Origin: Tipula vernalis
Lineage: Eukaryota; Arthropoda; Insecta; Diptera; Tipulidae
Direction of reading: 5' to 3'
Length of the DNA stretch: 64,000 nt
NCBI GenBank assembly: GCA_958295665.1
Contig: OY282559.1
Span: 133,341,241-133,405,240 of the forward strand
The notes below the pieces were generated by a model. It searched no databases. It was given only the letters and a program-made list of their open reading frames with translations, and had not been told where the DNA came from. Shown in pieces: positions 54,250-64,000 of this stretch (its first letter is position 1; the number at the start of each line of letters is the position of its first letter). A program made the translations under genes and the position numbers.

Positions 54250-54847
54250 GGGAATTTTGATGAATTTTTAACATTTTGAGCTACGACGAAATTTCTTTGG
54301 GTCACTCTGGTTCTAGTTTTGCTGCTTTATTTTGACATTTCGATTATTTTCGACTATTTGTCAATTAAAATCGTTTAACACAAATTTTTATCTAGATTTA
54401 TGAATGATTAATAAAAATGTCAGTATATATTGGTCAAACATAGAGTTTACATTGATAATTTTGAATATTGCAAGAAATCGCCTCAGATGCCTCGTTATAC
54501 CGCCAATCTACAATATCGGAAATTACTTATAATCTCGAGCTGTTCTGATATATCCTGGGAAAATTTCAAATATTTTATTTGCATACCTTGAATTTTAACT
54601 GAAAACTAGCAACGGCCATGAAAATCTCGATAATCTGAAAAAAAAACTCGATTATCTAAAATTTTGGTGAATTTTTAACATTTTTCACCATTTCGAATTC
54701 TCTGTTGGTCTCTCTGGTGCTAGTTACACTGACAACTTCGAAGAACTGATCTTGTAAAGTAACGGCTCTTGGGGCGACTAGCGCCTCGATGCAAAACTCA
54801 TTGTTTTTCTTTGTCAATTTTCCACACCGGATAATTCCACTCGCACT

Positions 54848-54865
54848 CCGCCCCCCCCCCCCCCT
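54848..54865 (+). repeat. Poly-C tract in repeat unit 2
   Basis: CTCCG followed by a run of fourteen C's and TTCAGAATGAC, at the end of the second poly-C unit. Confidence 0.9.
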
Positions 54866-55715
54866 TCAGAATGACACTTTATTTGTTAAACAAAGCCGTT
54901 AGCAAAAGCGTCTTTCAAACTTTAATGAAAATGCCAATTTACATTGGTCATACATATCGTTCCAATTAATAATTTTGCATATTGCAATCAATCGAGAGTT
55001 TTGTTTATTGTTTAAGGCACCTATTTTTAAGTGCATCTGAATGCCGTATATTTTTTGTGATGCCTATTTTGAGTCCAATCTAAAATAAGGAACGCCCACC
55101 TACCTAATTTCGCTTAATTTCGAAAAATTAGAAGAATGTCAAATAATTTTAAAATTCTCGAATAATCTGAAGAGAAATTCACATCATTTTGAGTACCTCG
55201 AATTTTATCTAAACCCTAGCCAATAGCGCATGCAAAATTTGAACGAACTTTTACACATTTCTAATATTTCGAATAATTTCATCGCTATGAATTTCATCCC
55301 TATATGCAAATCTGTAAAATTATAATAAACCTTAAAATTTTTTTCGAAATTTCGAATATTTTATTTGCATACCTTGAATTTTACCTGAAAACTAGCAACG
55401 ACCATGAAAAACATAAAGGATCTTGGAAATTTTTTTAAAAAATGTTCAATAATTTCAACGCTACGAATGTCATCACTAGGCAAATCGGTAAAACTGGGTA
55501 TCGCTAAAAAACTCGATTATCTGAAATTTTCGTGAATTTTTAACATTTTTCACCATTTCGAATTCTCTGTTGGTCTCTTTGGTGCTAGTTACACTGACAA
55601 CTTCGAAGAATTGATCTTGTAAAGTAGCGGCTCTTGGGGTGACTAGCGCCTCGATACAAAACTCATTGTTTTTCTTTGTCAATTTTCCACAACGGATAAT
55701 TCCCCTCGTACTAAC

Positions 55716-55735
55716 CCCCCCCCCCCCCCCCCCCC
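55716..55735 (+). repeat. Poly-C tract in repeat unit 3
   Basis: ACTAA followed by a C run of about twenty and TAAAACATTAATG, at the same position of the third unit. The difference in length suggests slippage. Confidence 0.9.
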
Positions 55736-56081
55736 TAAAACATTAATGAAAATATCGGTATACATAGGTCAAACATACCGTTTTCATTGATTATTTTGTA
55801 TATTACAAGCAAACGTAGTTTTTGCTTGGGGAATCGCAACTAATTTCAAAACTCTCCAATAATCTATAGAAAATCCACTTTTTGTTGAATGCCTCGTGTT
55901 TTATCTAAAAACTAGCAAATATTGTACAAAACATGAGGCATCTTAGAATCTGTAAAACTGGAATAATCCCGATAATCTATGAAAAATCTCGATTGAAAGA
56001 TCGAAAGGCTATAATGGTGGATCTAAGTAGTAATATCATAACTCAACGGCGAATCTAAAATGGAACAAACTCGCTTTACTC

Positions 56082-56090
56082 CCCCCCCCC
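56082..56090 (+). repeat. Short poly-C tract
   Basis: A run of about ten C's following TTTACT, just outside the higher-order repeat. Confidence 0.8.
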
Positions 56091-56214
56091 TGATTTCAAC
56101 AATCCGGTGGTGATTTTGGTGAGGTCCATGTATGAAATTTTGTTTCATTAACGGCCTTCCATTATCAAGATATAAATACAAATTATAAAGGGGTGAAGTA
56201 TTACTAGGTGACGG

Positions 56215-56365
56215 TTTCACCTCAATTCAACCCAATTTCGGACCCCCCTTCAGCCCCTAACTAAACTCCAAACTCAACCCTCAGTTCAACAGCCAAAAGA
56301 TTCCCAACTGAATTGCTCATTCAACCCTAACCCAACCCTAACTCAACCCTCAACTCTACGCCAAA
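56215..56365 (+). repeat. Second CTCAACC-type minisatellite
   Basis: Words such as CTCAACCC, CTCAATTCAACCC and CCCTAACTCAACCC repeat with irregular spacing over 150 bases, like the stretch at 47750-47910. The segment 56325-56355 approaches (CCCTAA)n locally. Confidence 0.78.
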
Positions 56366-56892
56366 CACAATGTGCTATGGAATCCTCAATCGGCGTGGAT
56401 TTGGATCAATTCGTATAGTAGGTATCTGATCCTCTTGACATACAGGTTGAAGCAGATTGGCGAACAAAATTCCAAATCTCGAGCTACCGTAGGTGCCGAC
56501 ACCCAGGAAAACCGGCGGACATTTTTTTGTTTCTTTTTCGAACTCGGGAATCTCCAAAACGTCGATAAAAGTGGTTTTGAATAAAGAAGTATTTCGTCAT
56601 TTTTAACAAGATTACAATAACTTTGGTCCATAACATCTTGCGGACCTAAGTTAATGTGGTAAGATATGTATTGGATTGTTAGCTTAAAAATCTGTATTTA
56701 AATCCAGAATGTTAGCTACAGAGATCTCAATAGGCGTCCAAAATTCTCCAAAAAATGCCGCATTCATAGTGACTTCTCGTGTATGCAATATTAGCAATCT
56801 ATAGACCACATTTTAAATGCGTGTCTTTTTTGATACGGGTACATCTTGTTAGAGAAGTGTTAGATCATTGAACGACTCCATCGTTATCATCA
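56366..56892. other. Spacer, no gene seen
   Basis: Open frames here (56372-56584 plus, 56375-56631 minus) overlap on both strands and carry no motif. The DNA is moderately AT-rich. Nothing else is visible before the direct repeat that begins at 56893. Confidence 0.4.
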
Positions 56893-57386
56893 GGAAGTAG
56901 GCGAAATGTCAAACCCTAGTGGAAGCAGTCAAAAAAATAAGGTCAGCTGATACTTTCAATATCAAACATCATGTGCACCATTACGTTAAAGACAGCGAAA
57001 GTTATCAGCAGAAAATAAAAAGTCGATAATGCAGATTTTGCTAATAGTATTAAAAAAAAAAAGGTCAGCTGGTACTTTCAACAAGAAACAACATCTTCGC
57101 TATAACGTTAAAGACAGCGAAAGTTACCACCAGAAAATAAAAAGATCGATAATGCAGATTTTGTTAATAATATTCCAGTCTAAAATAAAAATACAGTGGA
57201 CATCAATTAACAGTGTTCAGCCGAAAGAAAGTAGGCTGGCAACTATCTCCAGGAAAAATATCGTTGAAGAAGATTTTCTGCTCAATACAATCTGCATTAT
57301 CGATTGTTCGCCTCAAGCTGAAAAAATTATAAAGGAGTATGGATGCCGTATTCAGAGATAGGCAGTGAATCCTCGCGTAAGTTGCA
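56893..57386 (+). repeat. Long direct repeat, copy 1
   Basis: Roughly 490 bases that recur at 58288-58790. The copy starts GGAAGTAGGCGAAATGTCAA, contains two tandem units of 122 bases (starting GGTCAGCTG at 56941 and 57063), and continues through ACAGTGTTCAGCCGAAAG and AGGCAGTGAATCCTCGCG to AAGTTGCA at 57386. The frame 57029-57361 lies wholly inside the repeat and has no motif. TGTCAAACC...GTTGCA gives possible TG...CA ends, as in an LTR. Confidence 0.88.
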
Positions 57387-58287
57387 CTTCGACTGCTGCC
57401 GTATAACTTTCCAGGTCACTGGGACACAGTCGAGACTCACTTCGAATGTCGCACCCTCTCACGAGAAAGTCAAGACTCACATCGACTTTCTCCGGCCACC
57501 GTCGAGTCCGTGGACTGGTCTCAAAGCGGCCACTGCCAATATCTCTTGGCAGCCCCAAAGCTGATGCCAGACTTCAGAATTCATTTTTTGGTCTGGCATG
57601 TCACAGCTTTGCCAACAATGACATGGAAACTAGGTCGCTGTACCATTTTTGTGTCAGACTTGTATGGTGTACACTGATGGAAGACTAGAGGTACACATCA
57701 GGTATTGGTCGAAGCCCTTTGCTCCAACCTACCTGGTGTGTACTTCGACTGCACAGTTACTCATTTGCGTCACTAGACATCTTAAAATAGCTCTGTCTGC
57801 AGCACAACACTCTTCAGTGACGAAAGATAAGAGATACTCATCTTGACCAACATCCTCCTTCACAGCTACTGACGCAAGCATTGACCGACCACACTCTCCT
57901 CTCTTTGACTCCGTCACGGCCTCATCTTACGAGATAAGATATCTTAGCGGAGCGATCGACATTCCTGTTCAGCTATTCAAATACCAGTCTCTGAATACAC
58001 AGACAGAGCGAAACCAACTATGTTTTGTAGGGGAAACTCACTTGTGGGAGAGTCCAGTAGCGGGTCACCCAATAAACTACTACAAACTTGGCGGCGCACA
58101 TTCCACTTCGAATGCGTATTGGGTTGACTCCTCCTTCATGCTTGGCTAGACCAATCATAACACAGCGCACACACACAATAATTTTTGGCTAAACACTATC
58201 TGCAATTTAAATGGGGTTACGTACTGTAGTATTTGGATTGAGGCACAAAGTATGAATGGTCTGGTAAGCGGATCTTTATAAAATAAA
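57387..58287. other. 901 bp core between the long direct repeats
   Basis: This segment is notably richer in G and C than the flanks and has several overlapping short open frames on both strands (57343-57564, 57352-57558, 57446-57688, 57649-57846, 57729-57917). None shows a domain. Near 58054-58105 it reads GTCACCCAATAAACTAC, then ACAAACTTGGCGGCGCACAT, reminiscent of a polyadenylation signal followed by an LTR/primer-binding-site boundary. Just before copy 2 is a purine-rich tract (AAATAAAGGAAGGAGG). It may be the non-coding core of a miniature LTR element or part of a larger relic. Confidence 0.45.
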
Positions 58288-58790
58288 GGAAGGAGGCCAA
58301 ATGTCAAACCATAGTGGCAGCAGTCAAAAAAATAAGGCTAGCTGATATTTTCAATAAGAAACATCAAGTGCACCATTACGTTAAAGACAGCGAAAGTTAT
58401 CACCAGAAAATAGAAAATCGATAATGCAGATGTTGTTAATAATATTCAAAAAAATAAGGTCAGCTGGTACTTTCAATAAGAAACGTTACGTGCACTATAA
58501 CGTTAAAGACAGCGAAAGTTAGTACCAGAAAATGAAAAGTCGATAATGCAGATTTTGTTAATAATATTCCAGCCTAAAATAAAAAATAGAGTCGACATCA
58601 ATAAACAGTGTTCAGCCGAAAGAAAGTAGGCTGGCAACTATCTCCAGGAAAAATATCGTTGAAGAAGATTTTCTGCTCAATACAAACTGCATTATCGATT
58701 ATTCACTTGAAGCTGGAAACTTTTTGATAATTATAACAGATTATGGATGCCGTATTCTGAGATAGGCAGTGAATCCTCGCGTAAGTTGCA
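58288..58790 (+). repeat. Long direct repeat, copy 2
   Basis: Same composition as copy 1: GGAAGGAGGCCAAATGTCAA start, two 122-base units (at 58336 and 58458), and the same end GTAAGTTGCA at 58790. By eye it differs from copy 1 at roughly one base in fifteen to twenty. Sequence before and after the two copies is unrelated, apart from the shared GGAA...AAA words directly in front. Confidence 0.88.
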
Positions 58791-59184
58791 GTACAACATT
58801 TGCTATGGCAACTATGGGGAAAAGTAGTTTACACTTATGTTTTAGAATTGTTTTATAAAGTTCATCTTTACTTACTTTCCGGGCACGCTTCTTTACAAGC
58901 AATTAGGAAAGTGCATGAATTTAAATTGCTTGATACTAGTAGCTTAAACAATTTAGAGACCCTAAAAACTGTGCGCTTTAGACGCTGTCAAATAAAAAAT
59001 TGTTACAAATAAAAATTTCTCGTTTCATTTGTAAAATCAATATGTAAGTAAGAAGAAATGTCCCTTATTTAAAAAGGAAAAAAAGTTGACCTCCAATTAA
59101 CCTTGTAAATTTGGATAAATTCAAAAATAATTTTTCTGCTAAGTATGTTCGTAAATTTCATTCTGACAATATTGTCGCTGCTGG

Positions 59185-59385
59185 GGACGTTATTCATGAC
59201 TAGGATTGTAAATTGTGCTTTTCTAAGCTCAATTGACAATATTGTACGATTTTATCGTTCCCTCGAATCGTGGTAAGTGCAATTTATTTAGTCATTGTGC
59301 CCTTTATAGCATAAATTAAAATTCATATGTTCTCTTCCTGCATGTAATTCATGACTAGGATGACCAATTGTGCTTGTCTAAGCTT
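59185..59385 (+). repeat. Diverged direct repeat pair
   Basis: TTATTCATGACTAGGATTGT plus the following TTGTGCTTTTCTAAGCTCAA (about 59189-59235) recurs with a few differences at about 59345-59393. This is a short-range duplication of about 45 bases with a 156-base period. Confidence 0.7.
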
Positions 59386-61291
59386 AAATGTCAATATTAT
59401 TTGATATTAAGATTGGCTTGAAGTTATTTAAATTGAAGATGCGATTTATCCCAAAACCAGCGACTTTTAGCCTTATACTTTCAATTTGGAGAATATACGT
59501 TAAAAGTTAACTGCAAAGAAGACTCTGATCTTAAGTCGAATATATTTAGTAGAAAGATTGACTTAAGTCAAGCAATTCGTTGTTTTTAGTACAAATGCAA
59601 GCTCTATCTGGGTTTAATTTGATAGAGTTTAATAAAACATTTCAGTCAGATGTTACCTGTTCTTTATCGAGAGACGTAGGTAAAAATAATGTTTACCATA
59701 ACTAGATACAGATTCTTCGGAATATTAATCATCATGATATTCAACATATTCACCAATCTACACATCTACAAGTATAGCCCACGCTAATTAATTAAATCCA
59801 TAATGTCCAAAAATAGTAATTTATAAAAAACGAAATCGAACCAAAACTTTCAATATTCATAAATTAAAATCAGTTAGCGTTATCTCTATAAAAAAAAAAA
59901 AATCATCCGACATTATAGGGTTCGTCTCGTACTCATGTCGTTTCAAAATGAAGTCTTTCGTTTTATACGATTTGATTCAATTTTGCTCCAAATTCGAGAT
60001 ATCACATTTTCACTCGTTATACACTAACATCTTTTCACACAAACAAAAAAAAATAAAAAAAAATTAAATTAGATCACCATCTCAACTATAGAATATGATC
60101 GCGATCTCCTAATTAAATATTCACGATTTTATCATCTAAATGTTAATTAAATCATATATCTGTGTGAATGTTTGGTCAGTATAAATATAAGAAAATGATC
60201 ATGATCGTGAAACATAATTTTATACATAAAATAAATTCGGTGATCACCGCGCACAATTATTTACATATAGACACAATAGGATTTTATATGGAAATTTAAA
60301 AAAAAAATGTTTACTTCCTTCCGTTTTACGTAATATTAATCGCGATCGTCGTCAATTTGTATTTTTTCTACAACGTTTAATCGTTTGTAATCAATAGCCG
60401 GATGAAATTTGTGTTTATTCATAAAAAAAAATATTTATGATCAAGAGATCGCGCGTATTCGATCATAATGATGTTGATTAGATAATATGCGAGTTTTTTG
60501 GAAATATAATAAAAAAAAAATTATATAATATTGTCCACCACCGTTGATCAATCGATCGTTTAAAATTTTTATCTTTTTATATTTTTTAATTCTTATTTAC
60601 TTTCTTGTGATCATGAGAATTCGAGGTTAGGAGAAAGTAATGTGTTTGTTTAAAAAAAAAAAAAAATCAATGACCCTATAAATTTGTATATATTTGCGCG
60701 ATGCAAACCGCAAAAATATCTGATCAACCGGATTTAGACAAAGCGAGATAAAAACGCAATGCGTTTACTTTTTAAAATAACATAACCTGCAAACGATCGC
60801 GCAAGAAACAGGTTTTAATATGTGATGATCAAATATATAAAGTATACACTTAACAAACATTTAAAAAGTGACAAAATAAACTAATAATAGTTTGTAGCCT
60901 ATAAATGCGGATTTACACTATAAGTATGTAAATATGTGTAAATATTGTGAGGAGTGATCTCAAGGTGAATTGGTGGTGTAAAGATCGTGCGCAAAATCTA
61001 TAAATTTTATTGTTTTTTGGCCTTTTTTTTGTTTTTTGACACACATTTATGGATGTACATATATGACAAACACGTTGTAATGATCGTTAATCAAAGTTAT
61101 ATAAATATACATATATTCATATATGTTCATTATAATTCTTGTATATGTATATGCGCGAACATTTACGATCGTAAAATGACAATAAAAAATAAAAGTTCAG
61201 AACAGAAGATTGATGATCGAGAAAATGGGAAAAATTGAATTACGACGAAACTGGTATACAAACACAGAAGGAAAAATCATAGAAAAAATAT

Positions 61292-61310
61292 TGATGATGA
61301 TGATGTTGCA

Positions 61311-61339
<29 letters not shown>
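61292..61339 (+). repeat. GAT/ATG microsatellite
   Basis: GATGATGATGATG, an interruption (TTGCA), then nine GAT units. A simple trinucleotide repeat and likely length-polymorphic. Confidence 0.92.
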
Positions 61340-61341
<2 letters not shown>

Positions 61342-61849
61342 ATTGTGGGAAAGTTATTTCTGGATGATGCGGAATTTTAATTAACTTTTTTAACTCTCTG
61401 TGTATTTATGTCTCTATATATAAATATCCCGAGATTGATAATTACTATAACTTAAGAGATGCAACACATTCTTGAGAAAAGTCCACGATTTGTATCTGAT
61501 CTGTTCTTGTCGTTGTTGTTATTGTTTGTATAATAGCCAAGCAAAATTAATAATTCTGGATGTTAATTTGTGTTAATTGCCTTAGAGATGGTGGAATGAA
61601 CGGAAGAGATGGATTGAACCTTGCTTATACTACTTGGATTGAGCCGATATAGTTATTACTGTGATAATTATTATGTTTAAATCATTTCGCACACCATTTG
61701 TCATTTACGTTTGTTTATAAATTATGAATTTACTTGAATGTTTATGTACAAGTTTAATGATATGTCAGTCATGTTATATGTACATATATAGAAGACGATG
61801 AGTGATTTTTTAATCGAATGCAGAGGTTAAGAGATAATTACAGGTATTG

Positions 61850-64000
61850 CTGTAATCTGACTTAAGCCTAAATTAAGACTTAAGTTTTTCTTATGAAAAT
61901 AAATGAGAGAAATAAATTAAAATGGATTTAGGTAGAATGATTTTAAATTGGCTGAATGCAGAAAATACTTGACTTATCCGTCTTTTCTTTACTTTACTGG
62001 CAAAACCGCTTTGAATGATTAACTTCAGCATAAGCAAAAAAGTTTAATTGAGTCGTATTAGCAGGAATCTAACTCAAGCTACGGATAGAACGAAAAATTT
62101 AACCAAATATGGTCTAATTAACTAATCTGAGAAAATGATTCGTCTTAGTTTGTCCTTAAATTAAGTCAAAATAACTGGTTTGAAATGAAGCAGGTTAAAT
62201 TTCCAATTACTAATTAAAACTAGTATCTGACTTGACTGTTACAAAATAACAATAAGCTGTTAAAAACTTAGAACACGAATATGGAAAATGTCAGCAAGTC
62301 ATGCCAGTTGTTTTGTGTTAAAATGGTATAAGTCAGTTAAACAATTATTATCTGACTTTAATTTCCCTTATGAGTAAAAATTCTATTGCTGAAGCTAAAA
62401 ATGCGGATTTTATATTCCTTTGAATAACAATTTTGTTAATGACTTAACTTTCCTTTAATTAAAAATTTCATGATTAAAGTCAATACGGCATGAAGCAAAG
62501 CAGTTTCATTCTGTCTAGGCCAAAATGTTTTGGATAAGTAGAAATTTTTAAACTTATATCGGCTTGAGTTAAGAAGGCTTTAAATGTGACAGTCAGTATC
62601 CGGCTTAACTTGTCTTTGTGCAAATTTTTTTTTGTCCTAAGCTAAAGCGGCAAACTTGAATAAATTTCCTGTATCAGAAACTAACTAAAATTTTTTTAAA
62701 CAATTCAGCATCTTAAGCCAACATATAAGACTTGAGGTAGGAAGATTTAAATTTGGTTAAGTCAGTTCTCTTAAGTACAAATTTTATGACTTAAACGTTT
62801 GAATTTTGTATAGCTAGAATCTGCATCAACATTCCTTGTAGGACGAATTTTGTGTGCCAACTTGGTTTAATTAAGAGACTTAAGTCAACATGACTGTTTG
62901 CGGCAGATTATTGACATTGGCAGAAATTTGACTAATTAAAATGACTTAATATTTACCCTTGAATTAAAATACTGCAACTTAAGCCAAAATGACATATTTT
63001 TGTTACAAAGATTTAATTAAAGCTTCTTTGTCTCTCTAGATAGAAACTGACTTAATTTTTCCTGGAGTATAAATTGCATGATTAAGCCAACATTGATTTC
63101 CACAAATAATTAAACTGGCAGAATTCGGGTATAAAAATATTATGGCTTAAGCCAAAACGGCATGTTTTGAGGTTTGAACGAGTTATATCAAATACAGTGA
63201 TAATCTTACTTCATTTTACTTTGAGGTAAAGGGTTGTGTCCTAAGAAAAAAATGCTTAAGCCCTGCCTTTGATCAGATTTCTTTGAATATAAATTCTATA
63301 AACTACAAGAACAATTGAGATAGCAATTGACTTAAATTTTCCCAAATCAAACCATTCAGGTGTTTTGAAATTTAACCCGTCATGAGTCAGATCGACTTAA
63401 ACTTGACTTCATCAGATTCTGACATAATTGCATCGTAAGCCAAAATGGGAGACTTGGGATATAACGATTTAAATTTGGCTGGTAGAACTACTTAAAAAAA
63501 GGGTACAGTTAGTTACACCTATTTAAAATTAGCTGGCCTAATAAATGACTTAAACGTTGATTTACAATAAAAACCCTTAAGAAATATTACTTAATCCAAA
63601 ATGGCAGGTTGAAGGTTAGTTATAATCTGATTTAACTATTCCTTGAACAACAATTTTATGACAATATTGAAAATCATCAGGTACTCGTAGCATGAGTTTA
63701 ATTTACCTTACCAAAATTTGACTTGACTTTCGCTTGTTTGTAGAATCTCTAATTATTCATTCACTTAGCTTAAATTATGGGCTTAAGCCGAAATGAAACG
63801 AACTTAGATCGGTAAATCGTTTTAAATTTCGCTAAGTGATAATCTGCCGAAATTTAAAACATCGTGAAGTAGAGAGAGCGATCGACTTGAGTCAGCCAGA
63901 ATTTGACTTAACTTTTTTTTCTGCAAAACGTATATGTATTGAGTGAGAGTCTGACTTAAATTTTCTTAAATAATTTTCTATAAACTCAGGCCAACTTGAC
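61850..64000. repeat. Degenerate ACTTAAG/TTAAGCC array, open at the right edge
   Basis: More than 2 kb is built from recurring words: GACTTAA, ACTTAAGTC, CTTAAGCCAAAATG, TTAAATTTGGCT and AGACTTGAGGTA. A typical block reads TTTGACTTAA, TTTTCCTTGA, TAAATTCTATGA, CTTAAGCCAAAATGGCA and GATTTAAATTTGGCT in that order. TTAAGCC-type words (core AAGCC) lie near 62711, 62980, 63075, 63145, 63255, 63435 and 63783, so spacing varies around 70-180 bases. It looks like an old satellite-like array with units of roughly 130-180 bases and many indels. It reaches the window end. Confidence 0.8.

Larger units (their letters stand above)
54250..56000. repeat. Higher-order repeat with poly-C tracts
   Basis: Two modules alternate three times. 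Module 1 (GAATTTTTAACATTTT ... GTCTCTCTGGTGCTAGTT ... ) occurs near 54262, 54672 and 55533. Module 2 (GGTCAAACATA...CATTGAT...TTGCAAGCAATCG-like) occurs near 54431, 54944 and 55770. The second and third units are strikingly similar over 54645-54865 and 55505-55735 and both end in long C runs (about 54851 and 55717). Scattered TCTCGATAATCTGAAA words tie it to the TCGAA family. The minus frame 55476-55682 is one of these modules and no protein is implied. Confidence 0.83.
58791..61849. other. AT-rich desert with a third GATC-rich island
   Basis: No gene is recognisable. Near 59200 and 59355 a pair of similar blocks (ATTCATGACTAGGAT...TGTGCTTTTCTAAGCT and ATTCATGACTAGGATG...TGTGCTTGTCTAAGCT) forms a diverged direct repeat about 165 bases apart. 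From 60090 to 61200 the words GATCG, CGATC, GATCGCG and ATGATC are dense (60106, 60198, 60341, 60439, 60545, 60796, 61158). The frame 60987-61238 is AT-rich and has no motif. The rest is unremarkable. Confidence 0.45.

Noticed and set aside
56893..58790. Classic full LTR retrotransposon
   Set aside because: The core is only 901 bp, has no gag or pol motif and no primer-binding site directly after copy 1. Kept only as a TRIM-like possibility.
1..64000. Intact host protein-coding gene
   Set aside because: No frame or plausible exon chain shows a conserved host domain. Every domain seen belongs to a mobile element.

Overview
This is AT-rich eukaryotic nuclear DNA, most likely from a fly (Diptera). 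I found no intact protein-coding gene, no bacterial-style operon and no recognisable host exon. Everything that can be named is a decayed mobile element, an element-derived repeat or a degenerate tandem repeat. The element mix points to an insect: a LOA-like non-LTR element with RNase H, Ty1/copia, Ty3/gypsy and BEL/Pao relics, a Helitron, and a Tc1/mariner copy whose catalytic spacing is DD41D. The fly assignment rests on that mix and on base composition, so it is an inference.

Layout. 1-105: possible 3' tail of a non-LTR element running off the left edge. 106-8000: desert with a large TCGAA-rich degenerate array (5340-6840) and a clean hairpin (7239-7302). 8005-10043: 5'-truncated LOA-like element (reverse transcriptase, RNase H, zinc motif) ending in a (TAACC)n tail. 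10044-14050: AT-rich desert. 14056-14450: decayed coding-like fragment. 14496-19757 (minus): Ty1/copia relic whose gag is split by a 1.58 kb insertion with a short target duplication. 19986-21837 (plus): Ty3/gypsy relic with internal deletions. 21838-25720 (minus): Helitron Rep/helicase relic. 26091-26974: internally deleted mariner with both ends and a TA duplication. 26977-27960: AATTTATAG-type array. 34320-34750: two tRNA-Phe-like fragments. 34760-35505: TGCATTA-rich inverted-repeat region. 37590-39425: 5' half of a LOA/R1-like element (zinc-knuckle ORF1 and endonuclease). 43769-44648 and 45123-45808: two inverted-repeat elements, the second holding a 287 bp near-perfect palindrome. 46790-47560: BEL/Pao integrase relic. 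47750-48935: CTCAA and AATTTATAG arrays. 51897-52290: textbook MITE with 57 bp inverted repeats and a TA duplication. 54250-56000: higher-order repeat with poly-C tracts. 56893-58790: two ~500 bp direct repeats, each with an internal 122 bp doublet, around a 901 bp core. 61850-64000: degenerate array built on the words ACTTAAG and TTAAGCC, continuing off the right edge.

The elements do not work together; the window records successive insertions and decay. None looks able to move now. The least explained items are the palindrome element, the copia-splitting insertion with its dense TTCGTA/TACGAA words, the paired tRNA-Phe fragments, and three GATC/CG-rich islands (30.7-32.4, 52.4-53.9 and 60.1-61.2 kb) in otherwise featureless AT-rich DNA.
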